The notes under the pieces are model-generated. The model saw only the letters and a program-made list of their open reading frames with translations, did not search any database and was not told where the DNA came from. Shown piece by piece: positions 8,589-16,220 of a stretch of DNA of 64,000 nucleotides. The position numbers were made by a program, and so were the translations under genes. Origin of the DNA: Paenibacillus mangrovi (GTDB taxonomy: Bacteria; Bacillota; Bacilli; Paenibacillales; Paenibacillaceae); the NCBI RefSeq assembly GCF_022898935.1, contig NZ_JALIRP010000002.1, positions 124,001-188,000 on the forward strand, written 5' to 3'. Position 1 is the stretch's first letter, and the number at the start of each line of letters is the position of its first letter.

Positions 8589-8604
8589 GACTTGGGTTAA
8601 CCTT

Positions 8605-8610
8605 ATTATA
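8605..8610 (-). promoter_or_regulatory. Promoter -10 box for bkdAA
   Basis: A consensus TATAAT occurs on the minus strand within GGATTATAATAAGG. The -35 region is poor (T-rich TTTCTT at 17 bases), so activation or a non-standard -35 is possible. Confidence 0.45.
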
Positions 8611-8684
8611 ATCCTTATCTGCACAAAAAGAAAAGAAGGTTTTATACATTTCTCTTCATTGCTCAGCAGATAGGCAATCCCCAA

Positions 8685-10106
8685 TTACATTCCAATGGAG
8701 AGACCGTCCACTGCTAGCATGCCTTCTCCGAGGATCTCGGCCAGCGTTGGATGCGGATGGACCATCTGTCCGACTTCCCAAGGCGTCGCGTCCAGAATCT
8801 GTGCCAAGGCCGCCTCACTGATCAAATCGGTCACATGAGCACCGATCATTTGAACCCCTAGAATGTCATTGCTCTTAGCATCAGCCACAACCTTGACGAA
8901 TCCCTCTTTACTGCCATGCACCAAAGCCTTGCCGATCGCCTGGAACGGGAATTTCCCCACTTTGATCTCCAGCCCTTTCTGGCGCGCTTCCTTTTCCGTG
9001 AAGCCGACGCTTGCTACTTCCGGACGGGTATAGACACAGCGCGGGATCATATGCTGCGGAATCGGATGAACCACTTCGCCTGCCAGATGATTGACCGCCG
9101 CAATACCTTCGTGACTGGCCGCATGAGCAAGCTGCAGACCTCCAATCACATCCCCGATCGCATAGATATGAGATTCCCCAGTTTGTAGGTGAGGATTCAC
9201 CGCAATAAAGCCACGCTCAACACGCACATCCGTGTTCTCCAGCCCGATATTCTCCACATTCGCTTGACGCCCAACCGAGACTAGAATACAGGAAGCCGTA
9301 AGGGTTACGGTCTTTTCTCCCTCCTGCATGTCAATGCTGGCCTGTCCATCCCGAACCTGATATGTATCTGTCTTCACCGTGCATCCGGTGTGAATAGTGA
9401 TACCTCGCTTGGTTAGAATCTTTTTCAGTTCTGAAGCCACGTCCTCATCTTCGGCTGGAAGCAGCTGCTGCGCCGTTTCTACGAGCGTAACCTGAACGCC
9501 GAAGTCATTCAGCATGGAGGCCCATTCGACGCCAATCACTCCGCCACCAATGATGATGATGGATTCCGGAAGCTCGTCCAGTATGAGCGCTTCATCACTC
9601 GTCAGCACATAACGCCCATCCGGATCAAGACCTGGCAAAGTCCGCGGACGGGAGCCCGTTGCAATAATCAGATTAGTCGATACCACCGTCTCCATTTCGC
9701 CATCCGACAGTTCAACAGCAACTGCACCGCTTCTAGGAGAAAAAATGGATGGGCCGATCACGCGTCCCTTGCCATGAAGCACCTGAATTTTATTTTTGCG
9801 CATCAGATACTGCACGCCTTGATGCAGCTGATCGACGATAGCCGTTTTCCGGTTCTGCACCTTGGAGAACACAAGTGTCGCACCCGAGGTCTCAATCCCG
9901 TAGCTTTCGCTGTCACGAATTTCCGCGTATACTTCGGCACTCCGCAGCAGCGACTTGCTTGGAATACAGCCACGGTGAAGACAGGTTCCCCCCAGCTTGT
10001 CCGCTTCAATGATTACAACCTGTTTGCCAAGCTGCGCTGCCCTGATCGCCGCAACATATCCGCCCGTACCGCCGCCGAGAACCGCCAAGTCACATGAAAT
10101 TGTCAT
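8685..10106 (-). CDS. lpdV: Dihydrolipoyl dehydrogenase (E3)
   Basis: The 473-residue flavoprotein reoxidises dihydrolipoamide with NAD+. It has the FAD motif (GGGTGGYVAA, 11-20), the redox disulfide GGTCLHRGCIPSK (C42 and C47), a second nucleotide-binding motif (IIGGGVIGVEWA) and the C-terminal HPHPTLAE active-site dyad. The start is ATG 10106 with GGGGGA eight bases before; an ATG six codons earlier includes that site. It is the first gene of the bkd cluster. Confidence 0.93.
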   Translation of the reverse strand: MTISCDLAVLGGGTGGYVAAIRAAQLGKQVVIIEADKLGGTCLHRGCIPSKSLLRSAEVYAEIRDSESYGIETSGATLVFSKVQNRKTAIVDQLHQGVQYLMRKNKIQVLHGKGRVIGPSIFSPRSGAVAVELSDGEMETVVSTNLIIATGSRPRTLPGLDPDGRYVLTSDEALILDELPESIIIIGGGVIGVEWASMLNDFGVQVTLVETAQQLLPAEDEDVASELKKILTKRGITIHTGCTVKTDTYQVRDGQASIDMQEGEKTVTLTASCILVSVGRQANVENIGLENTDVRVERGFIAVNPHLQTGESHIYAIGDVIGGLQLAHAASHEGIAAVNHLAGEVVHPIPQHMIPRCVYTRPEVASVGFTEKEARQKGLEIKVGKFPFQAIGKALVHGSKEGFVKVVADAKSNDILGVQMIGAHVTDLISEAALAQILDATPWEVGQMVHPHPTLAEILGEGMLAVDGLSIGM

Positions 10107-10313
10107 ATCTACTATCCCCCACATTTATCATTAAATTAGAATATTTTATTATCGGTCCAAACAGGCTCCTAATATGGTTTACCCATTCATCTTTTTATAT
10201 TGTACTCTCTTTTTCCATCAATACAAATCTGATTGCCCATCCAAATGGACAGAAGTTAATGAAAACGGTATGATAGGATTATTCAATAAAGAACGACAGG
10301 AAGGGATTTCCAT

Positions 10314-10616
10314 ATGAAATTAATGATTTCCCGATTTATTGCCATTCTTATTCTGGTTGTACCAGGACTGATGGCTATGACTGGGTTTTTATTTATGAAG
10401 GATGCCGTATTCGCGTTCTATTCTGTTCACGGTGATGCAAGCGTAGCCAATCCCACTTTCGGATGGGGACATTTCCTTCTCGGCTTGGTGCTTTTCCTAA
10501 TCGGCATGAGCTTCCTTGGCGGTTGGATTTTGTACCGGGACCGCAAGAAGAATTATGTAGGACCAAGATTCAAGGAAAAGCGCAAACCCAAACCGCCAGC
10601 CCAGCCAACTTCATAA
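10314..10616 (+). CDS. yqzF: DUF2627 membrane protein (YqzF)
   Basis: The 100-residue protein has two hydrophobic helices (about 5-27 and 50-73) and a basic, proline-rich tail (KEKRKPKPPAQP). It matches the small YqzF/DUF2627 family, also found beside the bkd genes in B. subtilis. It starts at ATG 10314 behind GGAAGGG, divergent from lpdV, and ends at a terminator. The function is unknown; the persistent link to bkd suggests a membrane-related role, which is inference. Confidence 0.8.
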   Translation: MKLMISRFIAILILVVPGLMAMTGFLFMKDAVFAFYSVHGDASVANPTFGWGHFLLGLVLFLIGMSFLGGWILYRDRKKNYVGPRFKEKRKPKPPAQPTS

Positions 10617-10628
10617 AACGCAGTTAAA

Positions 10629-10665
10629 ACCCCGCCGCAGTTCATTTGTGGTGGGGTCTTTTTTA
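10629..10665 (+). terminator. Intrinsic terminator after yqzF
   Basis: ACCCCGCCGCA (10629-10639) pairs with TGTGGTGGGGT (10647-10657) and is followed by CTTTTTTAG. Confidence 0.85.
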
Positions 10666-10701
10666 GCTTTTTCGAGGGAAATGGGGCATCGCCGTCTCCC
10701 C

Positions 10702-10914
10702 TTATTCGTACAGAGCGTCCCTCAGTTTGGTGGACATTCTCGATTCCTTGGAGGAGCTTTTCAAGATCGTTCTGCGTAAAGCATGATTTTGTTGAATGGA
10801 AGTGCTTAAGTCGTTCAGCAGCTCATCCAAAAGCGCCTTCACCTCCGGTACCTGTTCTAGTTCCTTCGACATTCCTGATATTCTTTCCTCGTATTGTTCA
10901 ATCTTTTCTAACAT
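10702..10914 (-). CDS. Small hypothetical coiled-coil protein (70 aa)
   Basis: An ATG at 10914 is preceded by GGAGG at a spacing of nine. The 70-residue product is charged and helical throughout (MLEKIEQYEERISGM ...), probably one coiled coil, with no membrane segment. No family was recognised. The good ribosome site and lack of an overlapping gene support it as real. Confidence 0.55.
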   Translation of the reverse strand: MLEKIEQYEERISGMSKELEQVPEVKALLDELLNDLSTSIQQNHALRRTILKSSSKESRMSTKLRDALYE

Positions 10915-11100
10915 GCTTGCATTCCTCCGTAATCACGTCAGCTTTTCATCCCTAACCTTACCACTTTATGCCCTGGGCAGCCAGTCCACAAATGTTTATA
11001 GCCACCCCCAACAGATTATGGTACTCTATAAAAGTCGCCATTTTTCGTGATTCTTCATCCTATTGAAATACCTGGTTTAAAGTGGGAAAGGAGCTTGAAA

Positions 11101-11691
11101 GTGAATAAAGGACGGATTACCGTAATTACGGGACCCATGTTTAGTGAAAAATCAGGTGAACTGATCCGCAGATGCCAAAAGCTGATACAATATGGACGGA
11201 AAAAGCTGGTTGCTTATAAACCGGCGGAAGATCAGCGTTATGCAAAAGATGAGATTGTGAGCCGGATCGGTTACCGTCTGCCTGCAATTTCGATTCCCAA
11301 ACGTCTTACAGATGAACTTGTGGCTCAAATCATCCAAGAAACAGCGGATGCGGACGTCGTGGCTTTTGACGAGGTGCAGTTCTTTAACAAGCCGATTCTT
11401 GGTCTGGTAGAAGAGCTCGCATACCGGGGCAAGCATGTCATTGTCGACGGCCTGAATATGGATTACAGAGGCAAGGAATTTGGCTTTATCGGAGGCCTGC
11501 TAGCCATGGCTGACGATATTCAGCAGCTGACCGCCTTCTGTGCAGTTTGTGGAAGCCCTGAAGCCGTGTTTACACAGCGGATTGTGAACGGCAAGCCTGC
11601 ACCGCATGGTTCAATCATACTCATCGGTGATTCTGACGACTATGAACCGCGATGCCGGAACTGTTTTGTTCCTCCTCACAAGGTACAATAA
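11101..11691 (+). CDS. tdk: Thymidine kinase family protein with altered Walker A motif
   Basis: The 196-residue protein aligns along its length with type II thymidine kinase, which phosphorylates thymidine for salvage. Visible are the P-loop position (GPMFSEKS, 11-18), DEVQFF (90-95), the DGLNMDYRGKEFG lasso-adjacent motif, and two CxxC pairs (C147/C150 and C185/C188) that hold zinc. The P-loop has Glu16 where the family has Gly (GPMFSGKS/T). The start is GTG 11101 behind AAAGGAG; the frame remains open upstream without a better start. Activity is uncertain because of the substitution. Confidence 0.8.
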   Translation: MNKGRITVITGPMFSEKSGELIRRCQKLIQYGRKKLVAYKPAEDQRYAKDEIVSRIGYRLPAISIPKRLTDELVAQIIQETADADVVAFDEVQFFNKPILGLVEELAYRGKHVIVDGLNMDYRGKEFGFIGGLLAMADDIQQLTAFCAVCGSPEAVFTQRIVNGKPAPHGSIILIGDSDDYEPRCRNCFVPPHKVQ

Positions 11692-11705
11692 AGATCATAA
11701 GCTAC

Positions 11706-11735
11706 AAAAAGCTCTTCACGATGAGGAGCTTTTTT
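11706..11735 (+). terminator. Intrinsic terminator after the thymidine kinase gene
   Basis: AAAAAGCTC (11706-11714) pairs with GAGCTTTTT (11726-11734), with further T after it. Confidence 0.8.
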
Positions 11736-11788
11736 GCTGTGCATGAATTTCATCTAACTTCGGATGCCCATGAAATCATTGTTAATTG

Positions 11789-11817
11789 TTGACACTGGCA
11801 TACGAAAGGGGTAAACT
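11789..11817 (+). promoter_or_regulatory. Sigma-A type promoter of the cupredoxin lipoprotein gene
   Basis: TTGACA (11789-11794), a 17-bp spacer and TAAACT (11812-11817) precede the gene by about 50 bases. Confidence 0.75.
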
Positions 11818-11866
11818 CGTGTTTTGAAATGGTTATTATAACCAGATAAACAAGGGAGGCATAGTA

Positions 11867-12247
11867 ATGAAAAAGAATTTATTTTCCCTGATCGCTGTTG
11901 CTGCTCTTTCTGCATCCGTACTTGCAGGTTGCGGTAATTCCGGCTCCAGCAGCGCATCCGATTCTTCCACTTCGGCAGGTGATTACACGACAGAAGTTAC
12001 CGTAAACGCAAAAAGCTTTGAGTTCTCACCGTCTGAGATCAAAGTGAAAAAAGGCGACAAAGTCAAATTGACTCTTAAAAATACGGATGGTGCACATGGT
12101 CTTGAAATTCCTGAGTTCAATGTGAACCTGCAAAAAAATGGTTCGGTAATCTTTGAAGCCGATAAAGCCGGAACGTTTGACTTCGATTGCTCCGTTATGT
12201 GCGGTGCCGGTCATAGCAATATGAAGGGCAAATTGATTGTTGAGTAA
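11867..12247 (+). CDS. CuA-like cupredoxin lipoprotein
   Basis: The 126-residue protein has a lipoprotein signal peptide (LAGC, lipidated Cys22), a Ser-rich linker, and one cupredoxin domain (about 40-126). His77 plus C108, C112, H116 and M119 (CSVMCGAGHSNM) match the binuclear CuA ligand pattern of cytochrome c oxidase subunit II. It is not itself an oxidase subunit: the transmembrane helices are missing and no oxidase genes are nearby. It probably binds copper outside the membrane and moves electrons or copper. Start ATG with GGGAGG before it; closed by a strong terminator. Confidence 0.85.
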   Translation: MKKNLFSLIAVAALSASVLAGCGNSGSSSASDSSTSAGDYTTEVTVNAKSFEFSPSEIKVKKGDKVKLTLKNTDGAHGLEIPEFNVNLQKNGSVIFEADKAGTFDFDCSVMCGAGHSNMKGKLIVE

Positions 12248-12281
12248 TTATTTAAAATTTTCATTTTAATAAGAAATATAA

Positions 12282-12327
12282 AACTGCACCCCGATCGTTA
12301 GTTGTGTCTAACCATTGGGGTGCAGTT
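12282..12327. terminator. Bidirectional terminator
   Basis: AACTGCACCCC (12282-12292) pairs with GGGGTGCAGTT (12317-12327); it lies between convergent genes and has an inner GTTAG/CTAAC stem. Confidence 0.85.
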
Positions 12328-12347
12328 CAATTTTGTGACACCTCTTT

Positions 12348-12581
12348 TTAATCTTCCCACACATCATCCATTAATTTTTTCATTTCACGGCTGCGCTCAT
12401 GCGTCATTTTGGAATTCGAGATCCACTTACTCCCGCTCCATTCTACAACATCTCCCTGTTTTACACGGGAATCGACCTTAGATCTTGGAATGGCTTCTAT
12501 GTTGCCAGCAATCTCGATTTTACAGTAGTCCCCTTCGAATCCTTCGACAATGCCTTGATGTATGCCTTGATGTCCTTTCAC
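12348..12581 (-). CDS. DUF3006 family protein
   Basis: The 77-residue form starts at GTG 12581, ten bases after AAAGGTG; a GTG three codons upstream is too close to that site. The product has a small beta-rich N-terminal region (GIVEGFEGDYCKIEI) typical of DUF3006 and a charged C-terminus. DUF3006 genes often adjoin genes for ComEC-like metallo-beta-lactamase proteins, as here: the upstream gene's stop codon lies only 10 bases before this start. Function unknown. Confidence 0.8.
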   Translation of the reverse strand: MKGHQGIHQGIVEGFEGDYCKIEIAGNIEAIPRSKVDSRVKQGDVVEWSGSKWISNSKMTHERSREMKKLMDDVWED

Positions 12582-12590
12582 ATGCGCCAC

Positions 12591-13472
12591 TCACCTTTCT
12601 GTGACAATATGAAGTGATTCTCCATCCGATGTGAATTCTATGGTGCCCTGCGAGTCGTTCCGGTACACTTCAACTCCCTGCTTCTGCAATCGGTTTAACA
12701 CCGCGCTTTTGGGATGACCGTATTTATTATCTTTTCCTACTTGAATCACCGCGTATTTCGGATTGGCCTCTTTCAAAAACTTCTGCGTTGTAGAAGAATT
12801 GGAACCATGATGACCCACCAAAAGAACATCTGACTGCAGATCCGCTCCCGAAGCGATCATCGCTTTTTCGCTTTCCGCTTCCGCATCTCCTGTTAGCAGG
12901 AAAGATGTATTCCCATACGTCACCTTTACAACGGCACTCATATTATTCGTATCCTCATAAGTGCCTTGCGGAGCCAGCATCTCAACATGTACCTGATCAT
13001 CTAAATCCCAAGATACCCCAGCTTTGGCCGTTTTGACTTTGAGACCTTTATTTTTAATCGATTTCAGCAAAGATTCAAATGTCTTGGTATTGGATTGTAC
13101 CTTGGGCATGTAAATGGTGGAAACCGGGATATTATCAATGACCTTGTCTAGTCCCCCGATATGATCAGCATCCGGATGCGTTCCAATAACTACGTCCAAT
13201 TTGGAGATATGGTACTTTTTCAGATAATCCAGCATCACTTGTTCCTTGTCATTGTTACCTGCATCGATCAGCATCGTTTTACCTGAGGGAGTAACAATCA
13301 GTTGTGATGCGCCTTGCCCCACGTCTAGAAAATAAACCTTTAACTTCTGTCCGTTCGCTGGATCCGTTGTTCCGGAATCCGGCATACTGCCAATGCTGCA
13401 GCCTGAAATCAAAATAACGAGTGCCGCAAGCATGGTAATCATTTTCAAGTATGTACTCTTAGATGTCTTCAT
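12591..13472 (-). CDS. Secreted ComEC-like metallo-beta-lactamase lipoprotein
   Basis: The 293-residue protein has a lipobox (ISGC, Cys25) and then a metallo-beta-lactamase domain like the C-terminal part of ComEC/Rec2: FLDVGQGAS (48-56), THPDADHIGG (98-107), LLTGDAE and LLVGHHGS. It should be a metal-dependent hydrolase, possibly acting on nucleic acid or phosphodiesters, at the outside of the membrane. The ComEC channel domain is absent. ATG start behind AAAGGAAG. It is followed by the DUF3006 gene as a pair. Confidence 0.85.
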   Translation of the reverse strand: MKTSKSTYLKMITMLAALVILISGCSIGSMPDSGTTDPANGQKLKVYFLDVGQGASQLIVTPSGKTMLIDAGNNDKEQVMLDYLKKYHISKLDVVIGTHPDADHIGGLDKVIDNIPVSTIYMPKVQSNTKTFESLLKSIKNKGLKVKTAKAGVSWDLDDQVHVEMLAPQGTYEDTNNMSAVVKVTYGNTSFLLTGDAEAESEKAMIASGADLQSDVLLVGHHGSNSSTTQKFLKEANPKYAVIQVGKDNKYGHPKSAVLNRLQKQGVEVYRNDSQGTIEFTSDGESLHIVTER

Positions 13473-13490
13473 AAGCTTCCTTTCACATGT

Positions 13491-14237
13491 TTAAGAACGA
13501 TATTCCGGGTATAATTCCAAGCTGGCATTTCCAGCCTGAAACAAGCCATTCTTAAAAATATATTTCAGCTTCAAATCGCCTACAAATTCAGCTGGAGAAA
13601 CCTGAACGGCCGTAGTAGCAGTCAGTACTCCATCTTCAACAGCATATTGAAGAATACTCCCGATGCTCGGCTGAGCATCAAGCTGCTCTTTCGCGGACAT
13701 TAAGCTCGCCAAAGGAACCGTGTAATGACTGCCTTGCACGCTCAGATTAAGCCCTTTTTCGTTAAAGCTACCGCTAAACTGCTTCAAAAATGCCGTGTGC
13801 GCATCCTCAACCGGAATGGCTTCCCCTTCCTTATTATACACAAGAACACTCGTTCGGTAAACTCCTGTTCCATATCCTGTCGTCAAAATAATGATGACTT
13901 CTTTCCGCCCATCCCCCGTGAGATCCTGAGTTATGATTTGGGGTGCATAAGAAGGATTCGTTACATTATAACCGGGTATGCTGCGGCTGAAAAAGGGAGT
14001 TTGGATATGAAGATGATCATACGTTCCCAATTCAGTTTGATTGCCTGTTATATGAATGGTTTGATCTTCAGATTCGCTAATCAGGGTACCAGAAGTTTGA
14101 TTTACTGAAACGGTATTGCTTTTCTCATCATAAGTTACATCCTTACCAAACGATTCTTTTGCCAGAGCCATAATAGTCGTACCGGATAAAACGACAGCAG
14201 CCGCTGAAGCAGCTATAATCCACTTTTTGTAAAACAA
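13491..14237 (-). CDS. Secreted or membrane-anchored protein of unknown function
   Basis: The start chosen is TTG 14237, nine bases after AGAGAGG. The 248-residue product has an N-terminal hydrophobic segment (IIAASAAAVVLSGTTIMALA) that acts as a signal peptide or anchor. It contains DLTGDGRKEVIIIL, an Asp-rich calcium-loop motif of FG-GAP/VCBS type, so an extracellular beta-rich fold is likely. It lies 18 bp upstream of the ComEC-like lipoprotein gene in the same direction and may form an operon with it. No family name can be given. Confidence 0.65.
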   Translation of the reverse strand: MFYKKWIIAASAAAVVLSGTTIMALAKESFGKDVTYDEKSNTVSVNQTSGTLISESEDQTIHITGNQTELGTYDHLHIQTPFFSRSIPGYNVTNPSYAPQIITQDLTGDGRKEVIIILTTGYGTGVYRTSVLVYNKEGEAIPVEDAHTAFLKQFSGSFNEKGLNLSVQGSHYTVPLASLMSAKEQLDAQPSIGSILQYAVEDGVLTATTAVQVSPAEFVGDLKLKYIFKNGLFQAGNASLELYPEYRS

Positions 14238-14382
14238 TGTGAAATTCCTCTCTTCCTTCACTAGCCACAGCTCATAATCAAGCCGCTATCTCTATACTAA
14301 AACGTTTTTGAATGCTTATCCAACCAAAAGTTTGTAACCTTTTCCAGCAGATATCACCTGCATTCACACTCCAATATGAACC

Positions 14383-14892
14383 CTACTGCTCCTCGCTCGC
14401 GACCAGACTACTTTTGATCTCTTCATAAGATACAGGCTTGTAATCCCAATGCTCAACACTTACGTTGAAATAATGCTGTCCTTCGTATTTCTGACTATGG
14501 ATGTGTCCGTGTATATTTACATACGGCATATGTTTGTTCATATAGATTGGTTCATGAGACAGGATAAAAAAGGACTGATAGAGAATCGGATATTCGCTTA
14601 CCTCGTGGAAACCAGCATCCAGCCACCATGACTTGCTGCGGCCGCGATCATGATTGCCCAGAATCAGAAATTTGGTTCCGTTCAGCCTCTCGACAATCGC
14701 TTTAGTCTTCTCTTTATTGTAGAAGGAAAAATCCCCAAGATGGAATACTTTATCCTCTTTCGCTACCACCGAATTCCACTGCTCGATCATATGCTCATCC
14801 ATCTCTTCGACACTACCGAAGGGCCTGGATTCAAAATCAATAATTTTCTGATGACCAAAATGATGATCCGAAATGACAAAAACACGGCTCAT
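14383..14892 (-). CDS. Calcineurin-like metallophosphoesterase
   Basis: The 169-residue protein shows all dimetal phosphoesterase motifs: SDHHFGH (8-14), HLGDFSF, GNHDRG, SHEP and GHIHS. Small proteins of this type occur in phages and bacteria, and the substrate is unknown. ATG 14892 follows GGAGGGATTAGTA. It is monocistronic, downstream of a strong terminator. Confidence 0.85.
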   Translation of the reverse strand: MSRVFVISDHHFGHQKIIDFESRPFGSVEEMDEHMIEQWNSVVAKEDKVFHLGDFSFYNKEKTKAIVERLNGTKFLILGNHDRGRSKSWWLDAGFHEVSEYPILYQSFFILSHEPIYMNKHMPYVNIHGHIHSQKYEGQHYFNVSVEHWDYKPVSYEEIKSSLVASEEQ

Positions 14893-14965
14893 TACTAATC
14901 CCTCCTTTTATATATATCGAATTATAACCTGGTCTCTTTTACTTTTATTTCTTAATATCCACTAT

Positions 14966-15017
14966 AAAAAAACCGCTATGTATTGGATGTAATAAGAATC
15001 CAGCACATAACGGTTTA
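14966..15017 (-). terminator. Terminator of the polyamine operon
   Basis: Read on the minus strand, AAACCGTTATGTGCTGGAT pairs with ATCCAATACATAGCGGTTT, with two mismatched or G-U positions, and is followed by a run of T. Confidence 0.8.
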
Positions 15018-15050
15018 AAGTTTCAATACATGACGCACAGTATTCAGCAT

Positions 15051-15080
15051 AGCCTTAACCCTTATTGCAGGGCTAAGGCT
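15051..15080. repeat. Hairpin just after nspC
   Basis: AGCCTTAACCCT and AGGGCTAAGGCT form a 12-bp arm pair with one mismatch and a 6-base loop. There is no T-run, so it may protect the 3' end of the transcript rather than terminate it. Confidence 0.5.
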
Positions 15081-15091
15081 TTGGTTATTCA

Positions 15092-16219
15092 TTAAGCTAG
15101 TCTCATCTTAAAATCCTGATAGCCGAACTCGCGCACGACGCGGCAATTACCGTCTTTTCCCTGCACGGCAATGGCCGGCAGCGGCATGCCGTTGAAGGTG
15201 TTGGTTTTGACCATGGAGTAGATCGCCATATCTTCAAACACCAATCTGTCGCCGCTCTTTAGGGGCTGATCGAAGGAATAGTCTCCGATGACATCGCCCG
15301 TAAGGCAGGTCGGACCGCCAAGCCGATAGGTGTATGGCTTCTCCCCTGCTTCGCCCGAACCGACAAGCGGCGGACGATACGGCATTTCTAGAACATCCGG
15401 CATATGACAGGTAGCCGACGTGTCCACGATCGCAATCTCGATGCCGTTTCGATGAATATCCAGTACGGAGGTGACCATATATCCCGCATTGAGCGCGATG
15501 GCTTCTCCGGGTTCAAGGTAGACTTCCAAGCCGTATTTATACTGCATTCGCGAAATGCAAGCTTCGAGTCTCGGGATATCATAGTCGTCTCTCGTGATAT
15601 GATGACCGCCGCCGAAATTGATCCATTCCATTTGCGGCAGCCAAGGCCCGAATTTTTCTTCGACCGCATTCAGCGTGGTCTCCAAATCGTCCGAGTTCTG
15701 CTGGCAAAGGGTATGGAAATGTAGTCCCGTAACGCCGTCAAGCAGTTCCGGCTGGAAATCCTCCCGCTTGACGCCGAATCTGGAACCCGGCGAGCAGGGA
15801 TCATAGATTTCATGTCCCACTTGCGTCGAACATTCCGGATTGATGCGAAGGCCTACCTTTTTGCCAGCAGCGAGAGCTTTTCCTTTAAACTTTTCCAGCT
15901 GGGAGAAGGAATTGAAGATGATATGGTCGCAAATGGAAACGATCTCGTCGATTTCGTCCTCGCGATAAGCAGGGGCAAAGACGTGATTTTCCTTGCCCAT
16001 TTCTTCGTGGCCCAGCCGTGCTTCGAATAAACCGCTCGCCGTCGTCCCGCTTAAGTATTGCCCGATAAGCGGGTACATGGCGGTCATGGAAAAAGCTTTT
16101 TGCGCCAGTACGATCTTGGCTCCCGTACGCTGCATGACGCCGCTTAAGATCTTCAGGTTCTTCTCGATGAGTGCTTCATCGACGACGAAACAGGGTGTCG
16201 GTAACTCCTCGAACCGCAT
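15092..16219 (-). CDS. nspC: Carboxynorspermidine/carboxyspermidine decarboxylase
   Basis: NspC is a PLP enzyme of the alanine racemase fold that decarboxylates carboxy(nor)spermidine to (nor)spermidine. The 375-residue form starts at ATG 16219, one base after the stop of the synthase gene. The PLP lysine is in LAQKAFSM (K41); NFGGGHHIT and LEPGEA are phosphate-binding and active-site motifs, and the C-terminal half supplies the catalytic cysteine (DTSATCHMPDV). An in-frame upstream extension into the synthase gene is unlikely. It forms a two-gene operon with the synthase. Confidence 0.93.
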   Translation of the reverse strand: MRFEELPTPCFVVDEALIEKNLKILSGVMQRTGAKIVLAQKAFSMTAMYPLIGQYLSGTTASGLFEARLGHEEMGKENHVFAPAYREDEIDEIVSICDHIIFNSFSQLEKFKGKALAAGKKVGLRINPECSTQVGHEIYDPCSPGSRFGVKREDFQPELLDGVTGLHFHTLCQQNSDDLETTLNAVEEKFGPWLPQMEWINFGGGHHITRDDYDIPRLEACISRMQYKYGLEVYLEPGEAIALNAGYMVTSVLDIHRNGIEIAIVDTSATCHMPDVLEMPYRPPLVGSGEAGEKPYTYRLGGPTCLTGDVIGDYSFDQPLKSGDRLVFEDMAIYSMVKTNTFNGMPLPAIAVQGKDGNCRVVREFGYQDFKMRLA

Positions 16220-16220
16220 C

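Noticed and set aside
12282..15080. Several strong inverted repeats as CRISPR or mobile-element ends
   Set aside because: Each is a single hairpin placed at gene ends with T-runs, i.e. terminators; no repeated units, transposase or target duplications were found.
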